DNA of 22,417 bases from a virus. This document shows, one piece after another, positions 1 through 8,063 of this stretch. The notes below the pieces were generated by a model. That model was not told the origin of the DNA. It searched no databases and worked only from the letters and a program-made list of their open reading frames with translations. The stretch lies in the IMG/VR virus record IMGVR_UViG_3300050821_018847, positions 1 to 22,417 of that record. One strand, given 5' to 3'. The position numbers were made by a program, and so were the translations under genes. The first letter of the stretch is position 1, and every line of letters starts with the position of its first letter.

Positions 1-549
1 CAAGAAGTTCCAGAGTTAAATACTCCATCCAATGTTCCTTTTGATTTAAATACCACTAAAAAAGTAGTAGTGGCTCCGTCTGCTGGTAAAGTAGAGCCTA
101 CTGGTGAAACAGAATATGCACCACCTTCTGAAGAGTTTGGAACTATTAATTTGCCCACTCCTACTGATTTTTCTGATCCGAGCATTCCTCCTCCGCCTAA
201 AGTTCCAACCAATTTAGGGCCTCCCGTTCCAGATACCACTCCACAATTAAATAAGCCCGAAATGGAGTCAAATCCACAACGCCAAACTTTGAATTATCCC
301 TCGCCCGCCAAACCTCGTGAGACAATGATTTTTCCAAGCAATATCCCTAATACTGATACTAATACTCGAAAAACCTTAATGCAAACCTCCTCATCGCATC
401 AAGAATTTTATCGAACATTGGAAAGTTTAGCTGGCGAGGACACAAGGATTTTAGCGTCATATATTAGAAAGTATGCTTCATTAATTCAAAATAGCGATCC
501 ATTAAAATCCATTCAACTTTTCAAAATAGCCAAGTCGATCAAGGAATAA
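1..549 (+). CDS. Proline-rich virion-type protein, 5' end missing
   Basis: The reading frame is open from the first base, so the gene begins before the window; the GTG at 70 is only an internal codon. 182 residues are visible. The first two thirds are low-complexity and rich in Pro, Thr, Ser and Asn, including 'SIPPPPKVPTNLGPPVPD', which looks like an extended linker. The last ~50 residues ('EFYRTLESLAGEDTRILASY' onward) are predicted helical and resemble the helical-hairpin modules of other proteins in this window. The stop lies two bases before the next start, and that gene's ribosome binding site (AAGGA) lies inside this gene's end, so the two are probably co-transcribed and translationally coupled. 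I do not recognise a family. A structural or internal virion role is inferred from position only. Confidence 0.75.
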   Translation, partial: QEVPELNTPSNVPFDLNTTKKVVVAPSAGKVEPTGETEYAPPSEEFGTINLPTPTDFSDPSIPPPPKVPTNLGPPVPDTTPQLNKPEMESNPQRQTLNYPSPAKPRETMIFPSNIPNTDTNTRKTLMQTSSSHQEFYRTLESLAGEDTRILASYIRKYASLIQNSDPLKSIQLFKIAKSIKE

Positions 550-551
550 CG

Positions 552-1658
552 ATGGTTGTTAATGATCCAGATTTTTATCATAAGCTATTACAAGTCTCCA
601 ACGAAGTCCAAATGAAACCGGAAGACTTATTAAATGTAATGGCTTTAGAAAGTGGTATTGATCCAACTGCCCACAATGCTAATGGCAACGCTTCAGGATT
701 AATTCAATTTATGCCCTCCACTTTAAAGGGATTGGGATATCAAGGATCGCACACAGATTTTCGTCATATGTCTTCGGTGGATCAATTAGATTATGTCAAG
801 AAATATATTGAAGGAAATATGAAATACAATGGCGGGCCTTTTACCTCCGCTGCTCAATACTATGTTGCCAATTTTCTTCCCGTAGCCTTACAATTGCCTG
901 GGATCAAAAAAGGCGATCCTAATACTATTATTGTAGCTAAAAATCCAACGGAAGCTCATTTGCCGGGAGTTAGTAAGCATATGGAGCAAGTTTATTATAA
1001 TGCCAATCCAGTGTTAGATGCTGATGGAGATGGAGTAATTACTTATGGTGATATCCAAACCGTTCTAAATAAAGCTTCGGCGGGTAAAAATTTTCGTTCG
1101 GCATTGGCTCAACTTGAAAATAATACTGGATATCAACCTGCTAAAAATATAAACACTAATCCAGCTTCGATGATGGCTAAAAATACTCCAACTAATACTA
1201 ATAATCTCCCAGATCAAGCTATTACCAATTTACTCAATCAATATTTACAACAAGTGGAAGCGTCTGATAAATTGAATAAAAATATATATAAAAAATATCT
1301 TCCAAATAATGATCTAACTATTAAAGTTGCAGGATCTTCTTTAACTGACGCTCTTGAATTTGCCAGGATTTTAAAATTAGGATTAGATGAAGAATTATTA
1401 TCCACTTCTTATGTTCATCTTCAAAATGATCAGATAGAAGTAAATTGCTCTATTGCTGGGCCTAAAAAAGAATGTTTTAAGGCAGTAAGTGGATTGACCC
1501 AAGCTATTAAACAAGCTTTTCAAATTGCTACCAAAAAAATTGGTGAGATTAAAATAGATACTCAAATTATCAATAAAAAATCATCTTATCAACCAATTAG
1601 TTTAAATACAGCTGACACACAACATCGTAAATTTTTAATCAAGTTTATTAAAGGATAA
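552..1658 (+). CDS. Virion-associated lytic transglycosylase with EF-hand motif
   Basis: A 368-aa protein. Residues ~24-60 carry the soluble lytic transglycosylase (lysozyme-like) signature: 'VMALESGIDP' with probable catalytic Glu33, then 'GLIQFMPST' at 49-57. The family cleaves the MurNAc-GlcNAc bond of peptidoglycan; in phages it usually sits in the virion and opens the wall locally during DNA entry. No signal peptide or membrane segment is seen, which fits a particle-borne enzyme rather than a lysis enzyme. Residues 156-167 read 'DADGDGVITYGD', a canonical EF-hand or dockerin-type calcium loop (Asp156, 158, 160, 167), in the lytic domain or directly after it. Residues ~225-368 are a second domain I do not recognise. 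The start has a clear AAGGA ribosome binding site. The transglycosylase call is strong; the calcium site is seen only as a motif. Confidence 0.88.
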   Translation: MVVNDPDFYHKLLQVSNEVQMKPEDLLNVMALESGIDPTAHNANGNASGLIQFMPSTLKGLGYQGSHTDFRHMSSVDQLDYVKKYIEGNMKYNGGPFTSAAQYYVANFLPVALQLPGIKKGDPNTIIVAKNPTEAHLPGVSKHMEQVYYNANPVLDADGDGVITYGDIQTVLNKASAGKNFRSALAQLENNTGYQPAKNINTNPASMMAKNTPTNTNNLPDQAITNLLNQYLQQVEASDKLNKNIYKKYLPNNDLTIKVAGSSLTDALEFARILKLGLDEELLSTSYVHLQNDQIEVNCSIAGPKKECFKAVSGLTQAIKQAFQIATKKIGEIKIDTQIINKKSSYQPISLNTADTQHRKFLIKFIKG

Positions 1659-1660
1659 TA

Positions 1661-2059
1661 ATGACCAACGAAAAAGAAGTTCTACAAAAAGTAAAAGAAT
1701 GTAATGATGAAGGAAGAGTTAAGACCTTCGCTGAGTTTATTGTGGAAAATTTTAAAGGCAAGTTTGTGGAAATTTATTTGAGCGATGCCTATGAAGAAAT
1801 TAGCTTGGAACAAACTTCAACTACTTATCCCGCCGTTTTTTGTGGTAAAGTAGTTGCGGCCTATCGAGAATGTTTAGTTATTAATTCCGTTTATATCGAC
1901 AAAGAAAGAAAAATGCAGCTGGGTAATTTAATGTTTTTGAGTGAAAGAGCAATTAAAGCCATTAATGAAATCAATGGCAATGGAATTATGGAAGAGATGT
2001 TTTTAAGAAGTCGGGAAAGTTTAGTTATTAAAAAACACTTCGTAGATGGTAATGGATAA
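1661..2059 (+). CDS. Small probably beta-rich protein, unknown function
   Basis: 132 aa, starting two bases after the previous stop with an AAAGGA ribosome binding site. A short helical N-terminus (1-30) is followed by alternating hydrophobic strands ('KFVEIYLSDAYEEI', 'PAVFCGKVVAAYRECLVINS') and a final block ('NLMFLSERAIKAI'), a pattern compatible with a small Sm- or SH3-like barrel. That fold idea is an impression, not a match. Two Cys residues (in 'VFCG' and 'RECL') lie in the core strands. Its last 14 bases overlap the next gene in another frame. The role is unknown; position suggests a virion or assembly protein. Confidence 0.75.
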   Translation: MTNEKEVLQKVKECNDEGRVKTFAEFIVENFKGKFVEIYLSDAYEEISLEQTSTTYPAVFCGKVVAAYRECLVINSVYIDKERKMQLGNLMFLSERAIKAINEINGNGIMEEMFLRSRESLVIKKHFVDGNG

Positions 2060-2804
2060 TCAACAGCTTATCAAATTGGCAGATGTTTATTATCAAGGAT
2101 GTATATCTTTGGTTAAGTTGGCGTTTGTTCGAAAACTACCCAATGGAAAATGGAGGGTCGTCTCTCATAAAGGTAAAAATTTAGGAACTTATGATACCGA
2201 AGCAGAAGCAAAACAAAGATTAAAACAGATAGAGTATTTTAAACATAATAAAGTTGATGATAGTGCCGCTAATGACAAATCCGAAGATAAAAAAGTAATT
2301 GACTTAACTGATGCTGATGATTTTTCTTATTCTGCCATTATGAGAAAGCTACGACAAAAAGCTTCCAAAGAACAAGTGATGGAGTTTTTAAAGTTGTTCA
2401 AACTTCATTTTGATAAAGCGGTGAAGAATAAATTACAAAAACCAGAAAAAATTGCTTTACAAAACTCACTAATTAAGTTCAATAAAATGCATCCAATTAA
2501 ATTAAAAAAGAAATTAGTTAAAAATGCAGCAGTGTCAGAATTGGGAGCACCAGCCGAAGTTGGAAAATATTTAGCTAATTTAGTTAAGTTTGTGCTCAAT
2601 CGATTAGAACCATCGCAAAAAGTTAAAGCTTTGGATACATTAAGAAAGAAATTTTTTCAAGCCAATGCCGAAGAGTTAGCACAAAAAAACTCTCCGCCTA
2701 CTGCTGGCATTGGACAATCTATAACATTTATCAAACACATTCTTTTCAATCAAGACCCAACCTACATCCGAGCGGTTCTTAACGAATTAGCCAGAAATCT
2801 CTAA
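2046..2804 (+). CDS. Helical virion-type protein with 'RKLPNGKWRV' module
   Basis: 252 aa. Residues ~27-66 form a compact module: 'FVRKLPNGKWRVVSHKGKNL' followed by 'GTYDTEAEAKQRLKQIEYFK'. That is a beta-hairpin and a helix, a pattern I associate with many phage structural proteins but cannot name. Residues 90-252 are rich in Lys and Leu and look all-helical. The frame begins at ATG 2046; a second ATG at 2052 is equally plausible, and neither has a strong ribosome binding site, so translation may be coupled to the upstream gene it overlaps by 14 bases. The basic charge would suit contact with DNA, membrane or other head proteins, but this is inference. Confidence 0.75.
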   Translation: MVMDNQQLIKLADVYYQGCISLVKLAFVRKLPNGKWRVVSHKGKNLGTYDTEAEAKQRLKQIEYFKHNKVDDSAANDKSEDKKVIDLTDADDFSYSAIMRKLRQKASKEQVMEFLKLFKLHFDKAVKNKLQKPEKIALQNSLIKFNKMHPIKLKKKLVKNAAVSELGAPAEVGKYLANLVKFVLNRLEPSQKVKALDTLRKKFFQANAEELAQKNSPPTAGIGQSITFIKHILFNQDPTYIRAVLNELARNL

Positions 2805-2808
2805 AATT

Positions 2809-3567
2809 ATGATCCAGCGATTTAGACAGGTAGCTCCGGGACTTTATCGAGGATCGGCACCATCTCCTTCCGATGTAGCTCATTTACAAAAAGAATATGG
2901 AATTAAAAAAATTGTTAGTTTAGATGAAAGATCAGGCGAAAGAATTAGTAAGGCTTGCAAGTTATTAGGAATTAATCAAATTAAATTATATATTGACGAT
3001 CGACAGTCAATTTTAAAAGTATTACATCATAATTTAAAAGATTTGTTAATCGAAGGTGGCCCGACTTTTGTCCATTGCTATCACGGTAAGGATAGAACTG
3101 GACTGGTGATAGCAATGTTTCAATGTAAATATTTAGGAATGAACCCCGAAGAAGCTATACAACAAGCTAAAAAACTCGGCTTTGGTATTGGCGTCCCTCC
3201 TTCCGTCGTTAATTTATACGAAAAACTAATAAAATCTTGCAAGCCAGTAAAAGATGAAAACCACGCTGATATAGTATCTAATGAACGCGAACCTTACGGA
3301 GATAATCGAGATACTTATTTAGATCACACTAAAATGGATAGCTTTGCCCCTTATCTTGATCCAACACAACACTCTCCAATAGATATGGTTTATAATCCAA
3401 TTAATGATCAATCTTCAACACGAGAAAATTATCAAGATTATAAAAATGTCAAAGAAAATAGTTCAGAAAATCAAGATATAATCCCACAAGTAGGCATTTA
3501 TAATAATGATGCTGGTATATATGGAGAAGGCCCATCGATTAATTCGGGAGGCTTCATCTACGACTAA
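2809..3567 (+). CDS. Dual-specificity/tyrosine phosphatase-like protein
   Basis: 252 aa. Residues 1-145 follow the cysteine-phosphatase plan: 'VAPGLYRGSAPSPSDVAHL' near the start (the usual entry strand of dual-specificity phosphatases), 'IKKIVSLDERSGE' (33-45), a possible general-acid Asp in 'YIDDRQS' (63-64), then the P-loop 'VHCYHGKDRTG' at 88-98. This fits HCx5R with nucleophile Cys90 and Arg96. All key residues appear intact, so it is probably an active phosphatase on phosphoproteins, phosphoinositides or nucleotides; the substrate cannot be read. Residues ~146-252 are a polar, Asn/Asp/Tyr-rich tail, probably disordered, with no family match. It lies between structural genes, so packaging in the particle or action on assembly proteins is possible. 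No clear ribosome binding site is visible. Confidence 0.85.
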   Translation: MIQRFRQVAPGLYRGSAPSPSDVAHLQKEYGIKKIVSLDERSGERISKACKLLGINQIKLYIDDRQSILKVLHHNLKDLLIEGGPTFVHCYHGKDRTGLVIAMFQCKYLGMNPEEAIQQAKKLGFGIGVPPSVVNLYEKLIKSCKPVKDENHADIVSNEREPYGDNRDTYLDHTKMDSFAPYLDPTQHSPIDMVYNPINDQSSTRENYQDYKNVKENSSENQDIIPQVGIYNNDAGIYGEGPSINSGGFIYD

Positions 3568-3586
3568 TGAAACATAATTATAGTAA

Positions 3587-4240
3587 ATGATGTATAAAAG
3601 AGCTTATCTCACACAATTAACCTATGAAGTATCCGATGCCGAGAAAACTGAAGCCTCTCGTGCATTAGAGTTCTTTCATCATACTTTAAAAATGTTAAGA
3701 TTGGCTTCCGATCATTTGGATATTATGAAAACACCATTCAAAGCTAATCCAAATATGACTTCTGAAGATGTAATGAAAGCTCGAGCTGCCATCAGAAGAT
3801 TTAGAGATAAAGCCATTGATAATTTTAATGAGTTTAAACATGCGGCTTTTAAATGTGTCAATGTAATGCAGCACTTCGCTTCGGATACTCAAACAGTCAA
3901 ATTAATGAAATCCTTTATTGCTGCCATTGATGAATTAGAAGTTAAGGTTAATAATTTTGCTGATTTATTTAATGATTTACACGCAGAAGATTTTTCTACT
4001 AAAATTGTTAAAAATATTGAGGATATTCAGGATCAATGTAAATCGATTGAAGAAATTATTGATGAAAGAATAACCGATCACATTCAACAAAATATTTTAG
4101 CTTCTTCTTGGGTAGATAGCGTTGGAGATGAGCTACAATTAAAAATCGAGCATAAAACTCCATTAATTGTTGATCTTTATAATAAGCGTCAAGATCAATT
4201 AAATTCTATCATTTTAGATAAAAACACTCAAAAACAATAA
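3587..4240 (+). CDS. All-helical protein, unknown function
   Basis: 217 aa, almost wholly predicted helix with heptad-like spacing ('RALEFFHHTLKMLRLASDHL', 'AIRRFRDKAIDNFNEFKHAA', 'AAIDELEVKVNNFADLFNDL'), so a coiled-coil bundle is likely. There are no cysteine clusters, signal peptide or membrane segments. Two ATG codons are adjacent (3587 and 3590) and neither has a good ribosome binding site. It precedes the 54-aa gene and the protease-scaffold gene, so a head-assembly role is plausible. I recognise no family. Confidence 0.75.
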   Translation: MMYKRAYLTQLTYEVSDAEKTEASRALEFFHHTLKMLRLASDHLDIMKTPFKANPNMTSEDVMKARAAIRRFRDKAIDNFNEFKHAAFKCVNVMQHFASDTQTVKLMKSFIAAIDELEVKVNNFADLFNDLHAEDFSTKIVKNIEDIQDQCKSIEEIIDERITDHIQQNILASSWVDSVGDELQLKIEHKTPLIVDLYNKRQDQLNSIILDKNTQKQ

Positions 4241-4268
4241 TAACATATCAATAAAAGGTAATAATATT

Positions 4269-4433
4269 ATGTTCATCAAACACGGCACTGGCATCATAAC
4301 GGCAATCATCGAGGAAGAAAAATTAACGGATGTGCAAAAAGCAACCGCACAATTATTAACCGATGAAGCCGTTAGAGTTGTCGATCAAGATACAAACAAA
4401 ACTTCTGATAATGAAAAGAAGTTGGAGAATTAA
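4269..4433 (+). CDS. Small 54-aa protein upstream of the protease gene
   Basis: A 54-codon frame in an otherwise empty gap, beginning MFIKHGTGIITAIIEEEKL and ending in a charged Lys/Asp/Asn-rich tail. It has an AAAGG ribosome binding site 7 bases before ATG 4269 and ends 3 bases before the next ATG. The next gene's GGAG ribosome binding site lies within its last codons, which points to coupling. The sequence suggests a short beta-hairpin and a helix. The size, ribosome binding site and exact fit between neighbours make it a likely real gene. The function is unknown. Confidence 0.65.
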   Translation: MFIKHGTGIITAIIEEEKLTDVQKATAQLLTDEAVRVVDQDTNKTSDNEKKLEN

Positions 4434-4436
4434 TAT

Positions 4437-7400
4437 ATGTCATTTCTAAAACAAGGTGAGTCATTGGCTAGTATTTATGTAGAAAACTCTGCTAATTGTG
4501 CTAAAATGGTTAATCCCGATATTTTAGATAATTTCAAAAAAATTGCTGCTAATCTGAAAAAAATTGCTCCCAAAGCCGAAGATTTTCTTTATTTTAGTGC
4601 CGTTATGATGCACGCTGCCGAAGCCGCTGGACTCAATGATGATGGTAGTATCAAGAGAACGGCTCGTGGTCAAAATGTGGAAGTGGGCTGGGATCAAAGT
4701 GGTGGAACTTGGCGATGGATGAGTAATGATCCTTCTATTAAACCCTACAAAAACTCTAACGGCGACATTTTTCCAGAAGAAGAACTATTAAAAGCTTATA
4801 AAAAATGGGTAGGGAAACCTCTTTGCGTTGATCATAAGTCCAGTTCAGTAGAGCATGTAAGAGGATTTATTGTTGATACTCATTACGATCGTGATTTAAA
4901 ACGAGTAATTGCCTTATGTGCTCTTGATAAAGCAGGATATCCACAATTAGCCAGACAGGTTTCGACGGGGATGTCCAATTGCGTCTCTATGGGAACTGCG
5001 GTAGGTAAGGCAATTTGTTCCGATTGTGCTCGAGTTGCCAGAACCGAAGCTGATTTTTGCGATCATATGAAGCGAAAAAGCTGCTACGGCGAAATTAATA
5101 TTGATTTAAACCCAATTGAGCTTTCTATCGTAATGAATGGGGCTGACGGAAAAGCCACTATCAAAACTATTATCGCTTCTAAAACAATTTCAGAAGCAGC
5201 TCAAAATATGAATTCTTATTTGGATAGCAAACAAGAAGAATTACAAAAATTAGCTTCTGGATTCCACGCTAATATCAATTTCGATAATGATGATGGTAAT
5301 GCTACAACTTTTAACATTAGTTCCAAAGATATCGAAACTTTCAAGCAAGATGTCAATAAAGCCATTGAAGAGTATCAAAAAATACAATCTTCTTTGTCAA
5401 ATGAAGAAAATGTTGAAAAATCTGGTAATGATCTGACATCTAATCAATTGTCGGGTGCTGAAGCAGATACTCCAACAGCCGATTTTGGATTAGCCCCGCC
5501 ACACGAAAGATATGCTTCTAATGTTGTAGAAGCGGGAACAGTTGCTGAATTACACGAGGTCACTAGGTCAATTGAAGCCAAACTCAATCAACTAAAAAAT
5601 AGTTTGGACAAGTTAGCAAACAACACTTCTACACTTTCACAGAAAACACAAGAGGAAAATATGTCAGGTACCAATATCAACAAACAAGGTTATTTTCAAG
5701 GAGCTGGCGGAGTCAATGAACCCACGCCAGGACAAGCTAAATATCCCAAAGATCCTCTTAATGAAAAACTGCGTGAGCATGAAGATAAACAAATGGTAGG
5801 CGAACCTCCATTTCCAGGCGTAGGAGCAGTTGATGGTCTTCATCCTTCTCCTTCATCTGCCGATCCTTCTGATGAACTAGAGCGAAAGAAAATGCTCGCT
5901 CGTGCAGAAGCCGAAGAACGAGCAATTCGTCGTCAAGCCATTGTTTCGTTAGCCAAGAAAAATCTCGAAGATAAAAAAGCCTATTTCCAAAATGGTCTCG
6001 AGAAAAACAATGTCAATACACCCACACCAGGGCAAGTTAAATATCCCATTGATAAACTTAATGAACAATTAAGAGATCATGAAGATAAGCAAATGGTCGG
6101 GCAAAAACCCTTCCCAGGCGTCGGGCCCGTAGATGGTATGCATCCTTCACCTTCTTCAGTTGATCCCTCAGATGAACTCAAACGAAAAGAAATGCTTCGT
6201 CGAGCCTCATTAACAGGTCGATTTATCAAAGCCTCCAATGAAGATGGCAGTCAAAATCTAGGAAAGAGTGCTTGGGAAATCTTTCTCGGCGACAAATTAG
6301 TTCTCACCGCTTCAGTTGAGGATTTATCTGGTGGTCGTTCTGATGTCTTTTATGATAGCATTGCAACCAAACCTTTCGGCGTCAAACTAATTGAAAAAGT
6401 CAAAAAAGAAGGGGCTGACAAAGTTCGTTCAACATTTGTAAAGAGTGCTCAATCTGCTCCCGCTGCTCCTCCCGCAGATGCTTCAGCTCCTCCAATGGAA
6501 GCTGCTCCGCCCGCACTTGAACCAGCAGCTGAAGATAATGGCAAATCAGGCGATCCCAAAGATAATGTCCTTGAGCTTGCCGAAAAAGCTCGCGATCTCA
6601 ATTCCGATTTAGTGGAAGGCGTCCGAGCACTCACTGGCGAACAAGCGGAAATGGGTGATGCTCCAAAAGAAGCTGCTCCAGAAATGGGAACTGCTGCCTC
6701 ATTTAGCACTGCCGCACTTACCACAATGCGTCGAGAATTAAATAGTGCTCTCGTCGGTGCAATGAAAGAAGTTATTGCCGAACTTAATGATCATCAACAA
6801 GAACTAGGAATGATTGCTGGACTTTATGATCAAGGTGCGGTTAATTCATCCAATGCAGATCAAGTTGCTGCCATTGCTCAAGATGCAGTTAATGAAACAA
6901 AATCATCAATTGCCAACGGATTTAATTTAATGACAGCGTTTGTGAAATATGCTCGCGGCACCAAAGCCATTGTTAAACGAGCGGAAATTGAGGCAGAGCT
7001 CGAAGCATTAGCCAATGAGGGAGATTCTATGACCAGTGAAAAAGATAGCAATTCTAGCGATGATCTAATGAATCTAATTCAAAACACTGACTCCGATTTA
7101 GATGCAGTCAAAGAGCTAATGGCAGACGATGTTGAGCTTGCTGATATGCCAATGGACGAGAACGAAGCAATGTTGGCAGTCAAGCCAGGCGAAGCAGTTC
7201 CCACCGACGCCCCCAAAGGCGTTCCAGTTGAGGTAATGCATGCCGAAGCTTCATTCGATACACGCGAAGGCCGAACAGCACTACGAGCCAAACTTGCTGC
7301 TGACGCTCTCGGCAAAGAAGATGATGGCGAAGTTCAAGATATGAGCAAAGCCAAGTTCAGCGATATGCTCCAAGAGGCAGATCGTCTTGCTGATGGACAA

Positions 7401-8018
7401 ACACAACTCGATGTCAAACCTTCGGATGATCTTGGATTAGTGGAAACTCTACCAGAACAAAACAAAGCCTTTATGGAAGTTGCCAAAGCTCCACCAAAGG
7501 TTCGCAAAGAAGCAGAAGCCATTCATAAACTAGTTTCACAAGGCAAACTCGATCCACAAGATCTAGATGCACTTGTAGCAGAAGGTCTCGACAAGGATGC
7601 AGTGGCTTACTGGAAGAAATATTACGGACAAACAGATGGCGGCTCAGAGTTCGCCAGTGAGCTTGTTAAAGAGCATGTCAAAGCACAACTCGAAGAACAA
7701 CTCGGTCAATATCGCGTTAAATTAGCACGAGCTTATGAATTAACCTACGAGATGGTTGATCGTGGTCTTTGCAACAGTGATCGAAGCTCCATTTCTTCAC
7801 AAGTCGATGAAGTAATGAAGTTTAATGATGAGGGTTTTGAAAGCCTCAAACGAGTTGTTGCTCGCCATGCCCCCTCAATGAAAAAAGAGGCAGGTCGTCT
7901 TCCACAAGTAGGTTCTATTGGTTCAGGAGAAATGTTTTCATCTGAATCAGCACAAGAACAAAATCTATACACTGAACTATCAGGTGCATTTTCAACTTCC
8001 ACCAAGAAAATGTTCTAA
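4437..8018 (+). CDS. Prohead maturation protease fused to scaffold-like region
   Basis: 1193 aa. Residues ~95-245 follow the herpesvirus/HK97-type prohead protease pattern: 'GKPLCVDHKSSS' with probable catalytic His133, 'HVRGFIVDTHYD', 'QVSTGMSNCVSMGT' with probable Ser184, and 'PIELSIV' at 226-232. A zinc-like insert follows the Ser strand: Cys194, Cys197, Cys208, His210 and Cys216. Residues 300-400 are coiled coil. Residues 416-490 and 513-590 are a tandem duplication ('TPGQAKYP', 'EHEDKQMVG', 'PFPGVG', 'HPSPSS'). A single domain follows (~610-670, 'GKSAWEIFLGDKLVLTASVE'), then an Ala/Pro linker (671-700) and long acidic helices to the end. Lambda gpC/Nu3 and P2 gpO similarly join protease and scaffold. 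Internal ATGs at codons 409 and 865 have good ribosome binding sites, so shorter scaffold forms are likely. Leucine codons shift from TTA/TTG towards CTN in the 3' part, as in the capsid gene. Confidence 0.82.
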   Translation: MSFLKQGESLASIYVENSANCAKMVNPDILDNFKKIAANLKKIAPKAEDFLYFSAVMMHAAEAAGLNDDGSIKRTARGQNVEVGWDQSGGTWRWMSNDPSIKPYKNSNGDIFPEEELLKAYKKWVGKPLCVDHKSSSVEHVRGFIVDTHYDRDLKRVIALCALDKAGYPQLARQVSTGMSNCVSMGTAVGKAICSDCARVARTEADFCDHMKRKSCYGEINIDLNPIELSIVMNGADGKATIKTIIASKTISEAAQNMNSYLDSKQEELQKLASGFHANINFDNDDGNATTFNISSKDIETFKQDVNKAIEEYQKIQSSLSNEENVEKSGNDLTSNQLSGAEADTPTADFGLAPPHERYASNVVEAGTVAELHEVTRSIEAKLNQLKNSLDKLANNTSTLSQKTQEENMSGTNINKQGYFQGAGGVNEPTPGQAKYPKDPLNEKLREHEDKQMVGEPPFPGVGAVDGLHPSPSSADPSDELERKKMLARAEAEERAIRRQAIVSLAKKNLEDKKAYFQNGLEKNNVNTPTPGQVKYPIDKLNEQLRDHEDKQMVGQKPFPGVGPVDGMHPSPSSVDPSDELKRKEMLRRASLTGRFIKASNEDGSQNLGKSAWEIFLGDKLVLTASVEDLSGGRSDVFYDSIATKPFGVKLIEKVKKEGADKVRSTFVKSAQSAPAAPPADASAPPMEAAPPALEPAAEDNGKSGDPKDNVLELAEKARDLNSDLVEGVRALTGEQAEMGDAPKEAAPEMGTAASFSTAALTTMRRELNSALVGAMKEVIAELNDHQQELGMIAGLYDQGAVNSSNADQVAAIAQDAVNETKSSIANGFNLMTAFVKYARGTKAIVKRAEIEAELEALANEGDSMTSEKDSNSSDDLMNLIQNTDSDLDAVKELMADDVELADMPMDENEAMLAVKPGEAVPTDAPKGVPVEVMHAEASFDTREGRTALRAKLAADALGKEDDGEVQDMSKAKFSDMLQEADRLADGQTQLDVKPSDDLGLVETLPEQNKAFMEVAKAPPKVRKEAEAIHKLVSQGKLDPQDLDALVAEGLDKDAVAYWKKYYGQTDGGSEFASELVKEHVKAQLEEQLGQYRVKLARAYELTYEMVDRGLCNSDRSSISSQVDEVMKFNDEGFESLKRVVARHAPSMKKEAGRLPQVGSIGSGEMFSSESAQEQNLYTELSGAFSTSTKKMF
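5651..5663 (+). promoter_or_regulatory. Internal ribosome binding site and in-frame start (codon 409)
   Basis: AGAGGAAA is followed 4-5 bases later by ATG 5661, in frame with the 1193-codon gene. Translation from here would give a 785-residue protein beginning MSGTNINKQGYF, starting exactly where the non-protease repeat region begins. The motif match to a ribosome binding site is better than for several full genes nearby. Use in vivo is inferred. Confidence 0.55.
5682..6206 (+). repeat. Tandem coding duplication in the scaffold region
   Basis: Two copies of a ~75-residue module, at about 5682-5906 and 5973-6206, separated by a charged helix. Shared blocks in order: 'YFQ', 'TPTPGQ' or 'EPTPGQ' then '(A/V)KYP', 'LNE.LR.HEDKQMVG', 'PFPGVG.VDG.HPSPSS.DPSDEL.RK.ML'. 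The proteins match closely while the DNA has diverged at third positions, so the duplication is old and kept by selection. Confidence 0.85.
7017..7031 (+). promoter_or_regulatory. Second internal ribosome binding site and start (codon 865)
   Basis: GAGGGAG at 7017-7023 lies 5 bases before ATG 7029, in frame. The product would be a 329-residue acidic helical protein starting MTSEKDSNSSDD, directly after a Glu/Ala-rich helix. The spacing is ideal, but Glu-Gly codons can create such a motif by chance, so the evidence is weaker than for the site at 5651. Confidence 0.4.
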
Positions 8019-8063
8019 TTCGGTTAAACAAATACTTCAAACAAACTTTAATAGAGGAAACAG

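Noticed and set aside
6449-8005. Several minus-strand open frames (about 62-91 aa) inside the protease-scaffold gene
   Set aside because: They are Ser/Ala-rich mirror translations of the repetitive, charged coding strand, without ribosome binding sites or gaps to occupy.
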